Shown here one piece after another: positions 33,866-46,494 of a DNA stretch of 64,000 nucleotides (position 1 is the first letter of the stretch; each line of letters opens with the position of its first letter). The stretch comes from Hoplostethus atlanticus (taxonomy: Eukaryota; Chordata; Actinopteri; Trachichthyiformes; Trachichthyidae), in assembly GCA_034670405.1 (NCBI GenBank), contig JAXDDX010000015.1, forward strand, positions 3,100,001 to 3,164,000, read 5' to 3'. The notes under the pieces were generated by a model. It saw nothing but the letters and a program-made list of their open reading frames with translations, had not been told where the DNA came from and did not search any database. Both the position numbers and the translations under genes were made by a program.

Positions 33866-34660
33866 CAAGACAAACAAAGACGACAGCATTCTCAAACAGT
33901 TGGCATACATTTATCTTTGGTCAATTCTAATATTTATAGAAGAAATAGTGTGTCATAACTTGGCCAATCCCAAGCATGGTCAGTGCCAAACTTAATACAT
34001 TCCACTTTAAGTGCCATACCTTTTAGCTAGCGGCTCAATTCATCAATTACAAGTCAATAGCTCTCCTCTGAGCTGTTGATACCAAGACACCAACTTTCAT
34101 TTGACCTCAGTGGTTCTCAGGATTCACTTAGTATCTCATCAGGTTCAGGGCACAGCCCCTTCTCTTCCAGTAAGGGCTGAGATTTGGGCCAGCTCCCAAT
34201 GCTACCCAACACCATAATGAACCTTGGTGGGGATATTAAGGGGTTGAAGAAGGAGATTAATTTTTAATGAATCACTCCCCAAATGATAATGGTTTCCTGA
34301 AGACTGTCATTAAATACTTTCGTGATGACTTTGACCATTGCTGTCCACGGGGTACTGCGGCACAGCCCGGGGAACGGCTGTCATTAAGGCCCCGTTTGAA
34401 AAAACGTCCTTTGAAAAATGTGTCCACGGACCAGTGCTGTTTCATAATCCTAGTTATGATCACACGCAAAAATGAAGCTAGGCACCATGCCTTTTGACAA
34501 TCTATTAGCCAAGACATGTGTATGAATACAGCTGAAAGCAAAGAGAAAAAAGGGTTTTGTTTTAAATGTTAAATTTTTTTTAGTGAGCAATTGATTCTTT
34601 AAAAGATGGATTACTCCCGTCCAGAGAATATCTTAATAAGGCAAAGGCATATAACATTTT
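33866..34660. other. No gene recognised
   Basis: Unassigned; opposing frames 34267-34497 (+) and 34272-34541 (-) overlap and have no motif. Confidence 0.5.
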
Positions 34661-34890
34661 TTTTTCTTCTACATGCTTTTCAAAGTGGTAGGGGGGCTGA
34701 AGCCTATCCCAGCATGCATTGGTAGACAAACACTCACATTCATACCTATGGGCATCTTAGTCTCTCCAATCCACCTGCATGTCTTTGGACTGTGGGAGGA
34801 AACCTAGGAGAACACTGGGAGAGCATGCACACTCAAGGTATTGAACCCGCAACCTTCACAGTGAGCCGCTGACACACTGTGATGCCCAGA
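34661..34890 (-). mobile_element. tRNA-derived SINE with CTTTGGACTGTGGGAGGAAAC core
   Basis: The plus strand shows GGCTGAAGCCTATCCCAGCA, CATGTCTTTGGACTGTGGGA with GGAAACC, then TTGAACCCGCAACCTTCACA. The last, reversed, is a polymerase III B-box-like GGTTGCGGGTTCAAT. This block order is that of a repeat family found across fishes. It is read as a minus-strand tRNA-headed SINE whose 3' part resembles RTE tails. Confidence 0.65.
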
Positions 34891-34921
34891 ACCTACACCA
34901 CAGCCATCTAACCTTTTCACC

Positions 34922-35374
34922 GTGCAGCCATCAACTCCTCCAGGGAAAGTAAACAGAAGGGAGGAGATCTATAAGTATCCCACGGAGACTAACACCAGGA
35001 AACTGAATAGCCACTTATTTCAGCGGAGGCTTGCGAATAACCCGAACGCCCTTGTTAACTCGACTCAGATCAGAACCTTGAGGGACATCTCGCAGCGTCT
35101 CCGCATTTTGGCCCGATGCCGACATAATAGAGGGCACATCAAACCAGGGGACTGTCAGCCATTCAGTCATCTGGAACTAAAAGAGGAGGAGGTAGAGATG
35201 GAGTGGAGGGGAGAGGGTTATTTTTTTGAAGTGTGGGCAGGGCGGGCAACCAACTCCCGCTCAGCCTCCCGTGACAGCCCGCTTGACAAGTTGCAGCTGC
35301 TGGGCGAAAGATTCTCCCTGCTGCTCCAGGGAGTAGCTGTTGTGCGAGCATGGCTGGAATCAAGACCACTTTGA
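34922..35374 (+). CDS. Unrecognised 150-codon ORF (doubtful)
   Basis: The longest plus-strand frame outside mobile elements and simple repeats: 150 codons, basic and Arg-rich in the middle (LRDISQRLRILARCRHNRGH), acidic at ELKEEEVEMEW. I recognise no domain, signal peptide or splice context, and long minus-strand frames overlap its 3' half (35163-35525, 35218-35610). The stretch is more GC-rich than its surroundings, which alone lengthens chance frames. I list it because it is the only non-repeat frame above 130 codons; most likely it is not a gene. Confidence 0.12.
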   Translation: MQPSTPPGKVNRREEIYKYPTETNTRKLNSHLFQRRLANNPNALVNSTQIRTLRDISQRLRILARCRHNRGHIKPGDCQPFSHLELKEEEVEMEWRGEGYFFEVWAGRATNSRSASRDSPLDKLQLLGERFSLLLQGVAVVRAWLESRPL

Positions 35375-37862
35375 ATTTCATCACTTCCTCGCCTGCCGTG
35401 GATGCCCCGGCGTTGAAAGTTTCTCTCTTCATTCGATGTGTCTCGGTCGGACATTGAAATGTTTTTACAGCTGTCCTCTTGCAGCATTTTCTTGACATCT
35501 TGACTTTTTTGACCTCTATGGACACTCTTTGATGTTTGCGTCATATTTTTGAATTGTGTATTTACAGATTGTCCAGTGGTGGTGGTGGGGAAAAGTAGGC
35601 TATATTCCATTATTACATTTGTGGAATACTGTAGGCCTATGTTTCATATTCTTTATATTCCTTATATTCTTTTATTATCTATGTCATATTTCTTTGTATT
35701 CTTTATTATCCTTTAATCCTTTAGATTCTTTATTATCTGGTAATTATTATTGTTATATATTATATAATGATTGTATTATTATCCTTTTATTATCCTAGTA
35801 AAATACCAAGGTGATCTTCTTGTGATTACCATGTTACTGACATGCTTCCTTTAGGATATCTGTAACTATATCACCCAGCAGTCACGTGATCTGGTCTATT
35901 TTGTTGATTTCTGGTCAAACTTAACTATAGCAACTGCATGCTTGTGTCAAAAAGACATTACTCCTTGGTTACTGCTGGACTCTTTTTGAATTTCTTTAGC
36001 TTGTAATGTAATTTAATACTTTGTGTCAAATGATGAATGTCTCTGGTAGCCATGGAATGGGCGGGATCATGTACAGGGAGATGGTCTTTATTGCAACATA
36101 AGCCCCTTCAGGGTGATAAAGACTGTCCGTCTCGCTATATATTATCCCTTAGTTGCTTTTAGCGGTTTTACTTCAAGTCAACAACCCGCTTTGTACTTAT
36201 TGATGTTTGATAATAAATGTATTAAACTGTCACAGCGCAACACTGTGATGTCCTACCTCACTTCACGGGACTGTACTTTCTCCACGGCACAGAAAGAAGG
36301 GGCCTTCTGTCAGATGCCTCTCACTGTAATTTTCTGCTGAGTAAGCACAGTGTACTGGAGAGTTAATTAGTGTGCTATGTAAATTTGTTCCTTCTGCCCC
36401 GCTGCAGTGCAGCACTTCTGGCATGTCACATTTTCGACTTTGATTTGTTTCTTTCTCTGTCGTAGGCACGCCTGTTATTTCTCCTGTTTGCTTGGCAGCT
36501 CTCTTAATCCATCTTATTTTTTTTTTTCGGGCCAGTATTAATTCACCTCAGCCCGCGTCGTAAATCAGGCTGATTGAAGAAAAGGAGATTGGCCCGCAAA
36601 ATGCTGTCCTGTCTCATTCCTTATGGATTAGTTTGTTGAGTGTTTTCTTTCATGCCAATTGATGATAAACTTTTCTCTTGAAAGTTGACAATATGAGATC
36701 AGTCAAACTAACTCAATAGTCATAGTGGATCAATGACTTGTTTTTCTTATTGATAATGCGTATTACTGCAGTTGCAGTGACCATAAAGCTCCATAAAACT
36801 CATTCTCGTTTTTGCAGTTCACCTTAACTTGCTTGTTATGACACAAAGCTGGTGGTGCAATTTTCTCTGTTGCTTCAGCTAATGTGGCCCTTGACAGTAT
36901 ATTAGACCCCTATATCAAAGGTGGAGAGGTTAGAGAGGCTGGTTAGCTCGTATGTCAGGGAACGGCTTAGAGCCCCAGTGTGGCTTTGTAGCTGCTTATA
37001 TGTTGCGTGAGAGCTGGCCAAGTCTAAGGATCTAGTCAGGAATGCAGCACCGACCGTATCAGCGGGGCAGTAATGGAGCCCAAGAGAAGCAGCAGATCAA
37101 CAGCACTCAGACTTGATTGGTGTTTGGGGAGACGCCTCAATTGAGTCAAAATTCGAAGGCGCCGGTGTGTCCTGGTGGCTGGTTGAGGCGCATGCCATGC
37201 AACCACAATGTCCTAGTTTCACATCCGGTCCGGGACCTTTGTAGCATATCATCCCTCAGCCCCAGTGATGGCCCTTTGCTATTGTTATTCTGCACACGCA
37301 CGTTGTCACGTCGCATGTCATCTCATGCATTTCGACATTGCAGTCGGTTCATATTGGCAATGGATGTGGGTTACATCCTAGAATAGATACAAACAGTCAT
37401 CCACAAAAAAATCCATATGAGCAGCACTTATTAAAAAACGTGGCCTGCAGTGTGAATGTAGCCTAGCTGCAATATCAGTCTGGCGTATATGCAGCATAGG
37501 TGTGGATGGATGCAGTTTCACTTTACTGTTGAGTCTTCTGTATCCCGGATAAACCACTGAACTACAGAAGAAACCCTTGATGTTGAACACTTGAATAGAA
37601 CAAATATAGAACAAAGTATTCTCTATATATAATCTGAAACTGTATTGATAGGCTGTGTTTGATAGACATAAAAAAAAGCTATATGGTTTCTGGAACAGTT
37701 ACATTAGAGGTTAAAAAAAAAGGTATGGGCATGACTTAATCTCTTAATATAGAATGTAATTCCTGACAATACTATCAGAAAATGGTAGTTTTAGGATGTT
37801 AATTAAATGAACACTCTTTTTTCATGTACCTTTCATGTAAGCCTTCTTTGAACTGATAAACA
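35375..37862. other. No gene recognised
   Basis: Unassigned DNA with a TTTATTATCT/TTATATTC-rich patch (35640-35800). No exon-like frames. Confidence 0.5.
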
Positions 37863-37995
37863 TGAGCATGCAGTGTACAATTACTGACATAACGTTAAAG
37901 AGATTTCTGGGTAGTGAAGTCCTCAAAATTTAGTTACCTCTTGCTGCCATTTGGGGCTGCCGATGCATGAAAATTGCCTACTGCAGCTTTAAAAA
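37863..37995 (+). mobile_element. Small TIR element, family A, copy 4 (right half)
   Basis: AGAGATTTCTGGGTAGTGAA, CTTGCTGCCATTTGGGGCTG and the terminus TGCCTACTGCAGCTTTAAA match the right half of copy 1. Confidence 0.65.
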
Positions 37996-38367
37996 AATAA
38001 AATGGAAAACAAATACTCAACGTCTAAAATAATTCACTCATATTACCAACCAGTGTCGGGGTCTTTTTCTGGGGTGATGAAAATTCAGTCTCATGTCATA
38101 ACATTGAAACAGTACCATTACTTTCAACTTTGACATCAATGCCTGGGATCATATACTAACACTAATATTGAGCCATTTGAGCTTACACATGCCAGTAACC
38201 AAAATATAGATTACAATGAATGCTTTATTTTAAAGGTATACTATGTAAGATTTATGTAAAACAGCACCCTGCAGGCACAAAAATGAATGACAAGTCTAAA
38301 GCAAAACAAAAACAAACCTGCCTTCAGCCCCCTTTCCAAGCAGCACTGCATACACACCCACGTCAAA
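37996..38367. other. No gene recognised
   Basis: Unassigned; TTTAAAGGTATACTATGTAA at 38232-38251 resembles a small-transposon terminus, without a partner. Confidence 0.4.
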
Positions 38368-38560
38368 ACAAATTAGATTAGATTAGATTAGATTCAGCTT
38401 TTATTGTCATTGCACAGAGTACAAGTACTGAGACAACGAAATGCAGTTTGGCATCTAACCAGAAGTGCAAATAGCAGTAAAGTGCAGAGTATGTACATAT
38501 GTATAAATAATAAACAGTAAGGGATAGATATGAATATGCTAAGATATATGCAATCAATCA
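38368..38560 (-). mobile_element. LINE 3' end with (GATTA)n tail
   Basis: GATTAGATTAGATTAGATTA followed by CAGCTTTTATTGTCATTGCA and GACAACGAAATGCAGTTTGG. On the minus strand this is a LINE 3' end with an ACAATAAAAGC polyadenylation-like signal and TAATC tail. This block is widespread in teleosts; no coding part is left. Confidence 0.65.
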
Positions 38561-39804
38561 ATCAGTCAAGACAAATGCAATCACTGCTCAAATGGTTCAA
38601 CGGTGACAACACAAGTCAGTTAGAAGTAGTGTCATATGTGTAGATGCATGCTATTTAAGATAGGACCTGCAGAAATTCCTTGTGGCCATGTGACATGAAA
38701 TAATATAATAATGCAACTAGAAACATGGTGCAAAGTGCAACACAGCTAAAAGTGAAACGGTAATGGGATGGGCATCAGTGTGGGTTACACTGAAGGGCAT
38801 GTGAGCTATAGATTATTAGCATGAAAAGTTAATATGCTATGGCACATCAAACACATCACAATTATTCATGTCTCTTTAGCAAGGCTTTTGCCAAAAGACA
38901 TCATCATAAATAGGTAATTATCTGTCCCCATGTGTGCTACATTAGCTAACTGTGCTCTCTGTACATATATTTAAAGAACACAATAAAGAAAACAACATAA
39001 AACCTCACCAAATCTAAGTCCTCTATTCATAATATCTCAGTGAATCGGCTGGCTAAACTTAGCCATGGTCAGCATAACAGAGGAACAGCTTATCGCATTA
39101 GTAGCATCCTGCATAGCAGCAACCATAATATTAGCCTGGTTAGCCTGATGGAAACACATCACAAACCAACTGGGCTTTGCCTTTATCAGGGATACACAGC
39201 TCAGCACAGTCCGGTTCAGAGTAATGGAAATGAGGTCCAGATAACGTAGATATCGTAAATTGCACGGCCAACTCTGCATCAGTTTTAACTCCTTCGGTCG
39301 GTCTCGGGTTCCTCCTTCTTTCAATATCAGTACCAGTGTTTATTCATGTTTTTGACCTTGGTCTATCAAAGACATACTGGGTAGCTTAGTGGAGTTTTTC
39401 CGTGGCTGCACCTCCGCCATATTTTGCACTACACACCGAACGACCCCGAACGCTGGATGGTTTAAAGGAGTGGGTGGGGCTCCAGCTATAGGGGAGGAGC
39501 TTTTTTACGGCCCATAAAAAATACATTGTGTTGAATACAAGGGACAACAACAAACCAAATGGGGAATAAGGGGCTCACAGTCAAGTGAAACAGAGCCCAC
39601 AGGTGGATGCTGGGGTGGTGGTGGTGGTGGGGTGAGAGATTCATGTGCAGCAGTAGCAACACAGCAACACAGTGCGGCAGGGTAAGCAGCAGCAGCAGAG
39701 AAGGAGCGAGCGAGTTTGACAGCTTAAGTAGACCGCCAAATTAGCTGTAGCGCTGCTCGAGTTGTCCGCCTGAACTAGCTTCGCAGGCTTCGCTCCAGTT
39801 ATCC
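38561..39804. other. No gene recognised
   Basis: Unassigned DNA; a short GGTGGTGGTGGTGGGG tract at 39611-39634 and a CAGCAG-rich patch at 39644-39695. Confidence 0.5.
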
Positions 39805-39812
39805 ATCTGTTC

Positions 39813-40617
39813 AGGAGCCGGCCCTGTTCATAGGCCGTATAGGCGGTTGCCATGGGCGCCATCTGTCTCTGGGGGCAAATCAAGAAGAACAAAAACTAGC
39901 GCCCCATAGGAAATACGAAAATAGACTTTACTCAGTAATAATTAAATAATCACTCAGTAATAATTAAATAGGGTGCCAACGTTCAAAACGCGATACGCCT
40001 ACTACATACTGCTAGGCAATCAAGTCATCATGTATGGGAATGTCTGCTCTGTTTCTGGGGGGAAGGGCGACTCCCGCAGCTCTACCTGGCAGCTGATGTA
40101 ACGCCGTCAACACATCACACAACGGGACACGACAAGTGTCCTAGTTACCTCCCTCTCCCTCACACCTATATCTGCTGGTGATGCAACATCCTCTGAACCA
40201 CTGTCTGGAGCAGGTGAGTACAGCGCATTGTTCCATCCCAGCTTCTGTATTTTAGACTCTCAGCTATCCTACCAGAGGGCAAGCAGTTAAAAGTGAAAAA
40301 TGTTTGGCTATATTAAGGTAATAAGCTTTAATAGGCTTATTAAGGTATAATAATGATTGATTTTATTTCATGAGCTCTGATTTTTGTGTGCATGCATGTG
40401 TGATGTGCCTATTTGTGGCCATAGAGGGGTGCAAAGTCAATGTCAGTGGTTTGCTGCGTGCATTGTGTGCAATGCAGTTCTAGTTTTGGAAAGAACAGAA
40501 ATAAAACGTGTTGTGTTGATAACAGTGGTGTCATGTTATTACGGTTAGGGGGGGGGGGGGGGGGCACCAGTCTGGAATCTCGCCTAGGGCGCCAATTTGA
40601 CCAGGGTCAGGCCCCGC
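39813..40617. mobile_element. hAT-like non-autonomous element with 8-bp TSD
   Basis: An 805-bp element. The left end AGGAGCCGGCCCTG (39813-39826) and right end CAGGGTCAGGCCCCGC (40602-40617) are imperfect inverted repeats. The subterminal blocks are also inverted (GGCGGTTGCCATGGGCGCCA against CGCCTAGGGCGCCAATTTGA reversed). ATCTGTTC occurs perfectly at 39805-39812 and 40618-40625, the 8-bp target duplication expected of hAT transposons. Inside are a tandem duplication of CTCAGTAATAATTAAATA (39932-39971) and a G run (40549-40564). No transposase frame. Confidence 0.72.
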
Positions 40618-40625
40618 ATCTGTTC

Positions 40626-41010
40626 TTTCTTTATTGCTGCAGAAAGGTCCAAATTGCTCTTCAGAGGGGCTTTTGTGCTGTCCAACAGGAGACAGATAAT
40701 GTTATCTGCGAGTTAATTGTGTTCCTCTGCCAAAAAATGTCCAAACTATTTCTCACCAACAGATTCCTACAGATTCACACATTTTTCTCCCACGGTTCCA
40801 CCTTCGTATTTTATGTTTCTTCTTTTATGTTTGTATCCTCAATTTTAAGAGAGCAGGTATTTCATTTAGTTGTCCACTGGGTTCCTCCCATCACAGATGT
40901 TTGGTTGAATCAGGCCCACAAAACCTAGAAGTCTCAACAGTAATTTCTAGCATTGCACGCCGAACCACCTGCCTCCACACCTACTTTCAACTCTGATTAG
41001 ATCTAGAGGG
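40626..41010. other. No gene recognised
   Basis: The 162-codon frame at 40440-40928 spans the hAT right end and the G run, so it is fortuitous. Nothing else seen. Confidence 0.5.
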
Positions 41011-41115
41011 GTAGGTAGGTAGGTAGGTACTTTATTGATCCCCGGGGGGAAATTTCTTTGTTACAGCAGCCAGACATAGAATAACACAAGAAATAGAGAA
41101 ATAATATTGAAATAG
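41011..41115 (-). mobile_element. LINE 3' end with (GGTA)n tail, copy 2
   Basis: Same tail and 3' end as 32816-32960 (TTTATTGATCCCCGGGGGGA; GTTACAGCAGCCAGACATAG) in the same orientation. Confidence 0.7.
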
Positions 41116-43430
41116 AGAAATAATACTCAACTACACTACATCTACACCACCCTTGTCACTGAATCCACACCTAGTCCCCATCACACCCAATCATTTCTAC
41201 CCTCCCCATCTAATCTAGGGAGGTCAAACGTTCTCTCCGCAATGTAATCACAATGGGAGTTTCCCCAACATGCACAAAAGTGAGCTCATTTTAACGTAGC
41301 GATTGACAAGGAAAAAGGGTCGCCTAATATTAGAGTAGGTAATTGCATTTTATGAAAACAAAACCTCACTGTGAAACGTTTTAGAGGTCAGTTGATTGTT
41401 GTTTATACATAGTTTTGTCTATCTAGGGGCTCTAAATATACTAGTCCGTGTGGGAAAACAAATGGATAACACTGTGGGTGTTCCTAGACTGTGAGGAATG
41501 GCCTCTGATCAGCTCATGGAACTGGCTATTGTTGTAAACATGGCTCGAACAACCGCAATTTTATATGTAGACATTCACCAAAGTCGTTTTCCATTTGTGA
41601 TCACTGTAAAAATGGCAAATATTCAGAATCTGAGAGTGCTAACAGGCAGAATTCTGCAGACGGGAGAGAAGAAATGCTGCCCCGAATACATTCCTGTCAT
41701 ACTGGTGAATTGAAATGCCAATGGCTTCTGAATATTTTGCCAAGATCACCCGCCTGGTAAACCCAGCTTGAACAATGACATTCACAAAAGTCAACGAAAT
41801 GAAGTCACTTCTTGTTTTCCGTTTGGGTTGTTTTTTTGTGATCACTGTAAAAATATGATGTACGCCCTGTCAAATAATCACAACCTTGCATTCTAGTGTG
41901 TTCCCACTCTCAGTTCTGCAGTCCAGCCAGCTCGACTGATCAGGAAAAATGTACATAACCTGAACTGCATGATGCGATAGCTTATAGCCTGCATTTTGAA
42001 CATGTGTTAAATCATTTTTAAAGGCTGTCATGTCTTGAACCCCTTAGTGTTTTTAATGCAGCTGACCAGAGGTGAGTGCAAGGAAATGCATGGGCTTGCT
42101 AAGTAATATGAAGCCATCATGAAGGGACAAAGGGATTTGCTGCATTTCAATATAAATATGTAATATGCAATGCTGTCTGGTTATATAATGTGTTGGATAG
42201 GATGCAGGGCATTTTTTCCAGCTGTCAAAAACATTGCATCAGTCAAATGCACAGGCCGCTGATGTGTGATATCTTCCGATCAAACGCCCCACATCCCTCC
42301 CCCACCCGGCCACCCTGCTCTCTTTTACTGTTTACTGATAATATTTTAAGAAAAGGAATTTCTACTTGGCGCCCAAGAAGAAAAAGGAAAAATGAGCAAG
42401 CTGGTAGGGAGTGCGGGGTGTGCGGAAATTTGGGTGCTAGACTTTAGTTTGTCTGCTGATGAGGCTCTAGATACTTACTGAAGGGTGTTGATGAGATTGC
42501 ATTGTCTGCAGCCGGAAAAATGAAAATGAGCGAGCATCCACTCTTCGTGAGAGAGAGTTATTAGGGATTAGAGAATTAGGGCTGCTAGGGCAAGACATAG
42601 AAGGGAAGTTCGGGATGATGCCGTGAAGCAAAACCTCACTCTTGAGATGTTTAAATAAGGAGGCTTGTGGACAACAGTTGAGGACTTAGACGTATTTACC
42701 CTTAGACCCTCTGGCCAGTAATCTGCGTATTGTACCACAGCCAGGCACCAGAAGAGAGAATATGGTTGCGCTCTCCCTCTGATGCAGCAAAGAGGAAGGC
42801 AGCACAGTTTGGTATGGGGCTACAATGTTGTAGGGGATAGAGATTAATAATAGACGGTTATTTACGATCCAGTATGATGGGAAGGTGGGGGGTGGGTGTG
42901 TGGGGAGATTTCCATCAAGGAAATGTAGAGTTATAGTGTCTGTCCGTGCTGCAAATGTGATACACATATGATGGAACAGGGAATTTAAGACGTAAGACAT
43001 AAATGAAGAAGGGATGGTTTATGGAATCCCCATCTTACATGACTATGTTAGTCGTAAATGTAGGTTTCAAGGTGTAGATTTGCAGTGTTGGGGTGTATTG
43101 GGGTTGAACTGCTGAGCGAGCAATTTCAAGCCACTCGTGTCAGCCGTCGCTTTAGTCTAGTTGTAGTTGAGACTGATAGGTGGCTAGCGAATGTTGCTGC
43201 TGTCTGATGATCCTGTAACATTGATGGTCCTGTAATCATGTGGCGGAGTCACTAGAATTTTGACTCCCGCGGGATCCGCTGGGTTTGAAACAGACTTTTT
43301 GTACATTTTTCTTCAAATGTCGCATCTCATAAGAAAATATATTAGTAGCTGTGTAAAGTAAGTTAGATTTACATCATTTTCATATAAATAAATGTCTCTT
43401 TTGCTACTCATTATCACCAATAGATATAAC
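41116..43430. other. No gene recognised
   Basis: Unassigned DNA. GTGATCACTGTAAAAAT occurs at about 41598 and 41837, each time preceded by ACATTCAC-AAAGTC and TTTTCC-TTTG strings, which suggests a local duplication of some 240 bp spacing. Frames are short. Confidence 0.45.
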
Positions 43431-43700
43431 ACCCTTTACAAAAAAGTCACATGTGAAATCTTCCATTTCACATGCACAAACCTGCACTTTCATATGTGAT
43501 GCTTTACTCACGTGAAATGAAATTTCCACATGTGAAAATATAATATGTGTGTCAAAGTCACTTGTGATTGTCCCTATTCACATGCGAAAAAAAAATTTTT
43601 ACACGTGAAAATGAAGTCTGTGTCACAAAATCACATGTACATTCAACATTTTCACATGTGATTGGCTTTATTCACATGTGAAAAAAAACACATATGGGAA
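43431..43700. repeat. CACATGTG palindrome cluster
   Basis: At least four TCACATGTG/CACATGTGA sites (near 43448, 43531, 43650, 43672), two CACGTG sites (near 43510, 43601) and several one-base variants (TTTCACATGCAC, CATATGTG, TTCACATGCGAAAA). All sit in a TTTCACATGTGAAAA context in both orientations within 250 bp. Probably a palindromic DNA element made of this unit; the sites are also canonical E-boxes. Confidence 0.75.
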
Positions 43701-46494
43701 CACTCAAATGTTTCCATGTTACTTTTGATTCAACCTCTACCCAGTTGAAACCTGCTGTTCTAAACATCTGCCGTCTTTCCTGGGAGACATTCTCTGACGC
43801 ACAGGAAGTGATGTTTTCATGAGCAGCGATAGCCACCGTGGCTGAACAGACAAAGAAAAGAGCGCCACCTACAGAAACTCAAACTGATCTCTGGGAAGTG
43901 CAGTGCAGAAACACCACAGCAATGACCACTTAGCAACAAAAATGGAGACAAAAAACGGGGATTACATGTCTTTCCAGTATGCCGTAATTACTGTTTCAGC
44001 TAAATGGCTAAATAAGCTAAATAATCAGCGCCCTCTACAGGATAACAAAGAACTTTATGTAGAGCATGTGGAACTAACTAACTACATGAACTGAACCAAT
44101 CAACGGAGGGGGAACTATTTCCCACCGACCACGAGAGATCGAGAGATCGTTCACCACCATCATCAAACATGAAAAGGCAGCTTGATTTGGCGTAATGAGC
44201 ATAATGTTTGGACTGGGAAGGACTGGCCAACGTTGGCCCCCCACCCCCACCCCACCTTCTAGACCAAATTTGCACCCTTGTCTAGATCCCACTAGCGTTC
44301 TTTCTTTCCAGCCAAAACCACTGGCTCATCTTTTCTGCTGCTTCAGAATCTGCCCTTGTAGCCTGATGTAATCCCTGACCACGAATGCCTCATACCTCCC
44401 TGAGTAACTCACCATCAGCTGCTCTCTCTCTGGAAGGTTTCAGTTCTACCGTCTCCGTTATGGTTCAACTTGGCAAAGCAGCTGTTTTATACAGGGTACT
44501 ATTGTAGCCGTAGTCCATATCCACTCCGACGGTTGGGAGTTTGTGCACCCTGCCATGATACCAATTTCCATGCTGCCATGCTGCGGTAAATTCTAATGTT
44601 TTGAAAGTGCGTCTGTATGGCCTAGATATACGCTCTAACCAGATTTTTGGAAGACATATTGTACTCTAAAGAAATTGAATGTTACACAAATAGGGCTGAG
44701 CCAAATGCATGTCACGAAATACAACGTGGATATCTCTCCCTTGTTATTCGGCTCGTAAAATAGTAACATCGTGGTGTGCACATTTCTCCGATAATTCCTA
44801 TAAAAAAATACATCCATTTACATATCGGCTAGGTTTTAACCCAGCTATTTAAAGATAAGCCTTCATCCACCGTGCACACTTTGTTTTTATGACATGTACA
44901 GCAGTAGAAATCGCTGCAGGCTACAGCCAGCTAAAGTGTGACTTGTTGCGGTAGCTGCAATTACAGTGGCGACATGGTTAAAAATGATACCTTTAAGGAT
45001 ACACACAATGACAAAGGATATCCCATCAACAGCTGTATCGCTGCAACACCACTTATGTTGTCAGTGGGCTTGAATGCTTGTGCGGGTGCTTCTGCGCTAC
45101 GCCGTATGAACAGGTAATGACCGAACATTACTTGGAGCCTGCACTCAAACTCTCAGGAATAGACATAATACTTTCAGATACTGGGGGTGGGTGATACTTG
45201 GAAACGCAGAGAGGAATTTTGGATCGGTGTGCCGAAACTGCAGGATTTGGACCTTCCCCCTTTTCTGTAGAAACCTGTCCCTGTTTTCTACTTAGAAATG
45301 AGACACTTTCTGATTCCTGTAACTTTCTTGTTGATTATTTTTGAGTCAACATTTGAATAGTTTGAAAATTTGTATAGGTCTTGTAGATTTTGCTTGAATG
45401 CTTAGGATCGTTGAACAGCCTCTTTCAGCCCAGCTTCATCTCCCTGACTGATGGCCTGACGTTCTGTTCATGACTTCTCTGGTTTCCCTCAGAATTCATT
45501 CCCTTAATGATGTGGAGTCGTTCAAGTCCAGAGGAGGAAAAACAGACCATGACACTCTCGCCTGGATTTATGGGAGAGCCACACAAACTCCTCCCCCAAA
45601 CTTCACACCCAAATTATTTACCCACCTGATAAGGTGAAATCAAGTAAGTAAGATGCACCTGCACTAATTCCCTTCAAAATATTCTCATTTTTCTACATGC
45701 TTAATCTCCTCTAATAAACATATGAAATGAGTAAATATAGATCCTTTACTTCGGTTAAGAAAAGGCTCGTTTGGATTAAAAAAGGATTGCAGTGTAAAAA
45801 CTAAAAAATTTCAATCATGACTCTATATAGGTTTTCTACTCTGAGTCATGTTTGCCACACATATGGATGTTTGCCACTAGTGGCAGGCTTGTGTGTCCAA
45901 ATCCCTGGTGAAGGCATAGGCCCATACGCGTAGGTGTTTTTTAATGTCTTAGCCCTTTTTACCGAGTGCCTGAGCATGGATTTTTGATGCCACAAAAACA
46001 TATTTGATGTCATAATATTTCCTTTCTTTCTTTCTAGTACAAATCCTGACCCCTGAGAGCACCTGTAATCGTATGACGGATACCTGAAGTCCCACATAGT
46101 CACACATCCATGTCCAGATGTGTTGAAAATGGCCCATCCTTTTTTAAGAGTGTATATTTTTGGAACCTGTTTTAATGATTGCTTGCTGAAATCATCTTTT
46201 GATGTTTGTAGATTCAACACAAATAATAAAACGAAGAATGCGTTTTGAGTCTATTTTTTACTTGCGGGTAATTTGAGAGCGGAAAGAGAGGAACTTTTTA
46301 GTTCAAGGGGACTTTGGCAACACGCTGCAGAGGATGCCCTATTTTCGGGGGGGGGGAGTGCACTAATTAGGGCGTGGATTAGAGCATCTCCTTGTGACCA
46401 CATGATGAGACTGATCTACTCAACTGGCTTGCAGTTTTACACCCATGGCTAAATGGTATATATAACGCTTATCAGTTTTGAGCTGCCTTATCCA
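43701..46494. other. No gene recognised
   Basis: Unassigned DNA. Frames at 44074-44292 (-) and 45846-46220 (-) are motif-free. A G run at 46350-46359. Confidence 0.5.

Noticed and set aside
40440..40928. 162-codon plus-strand ORF
   Set aside because: It runs across a G run and the right end of a hAT-like element; no protein family motif.
43431..43700. CRISPR-like palindromic repeats
   Set aside because: Short palindromes at irregular spacing in both orientations, in a vertebrate genome.
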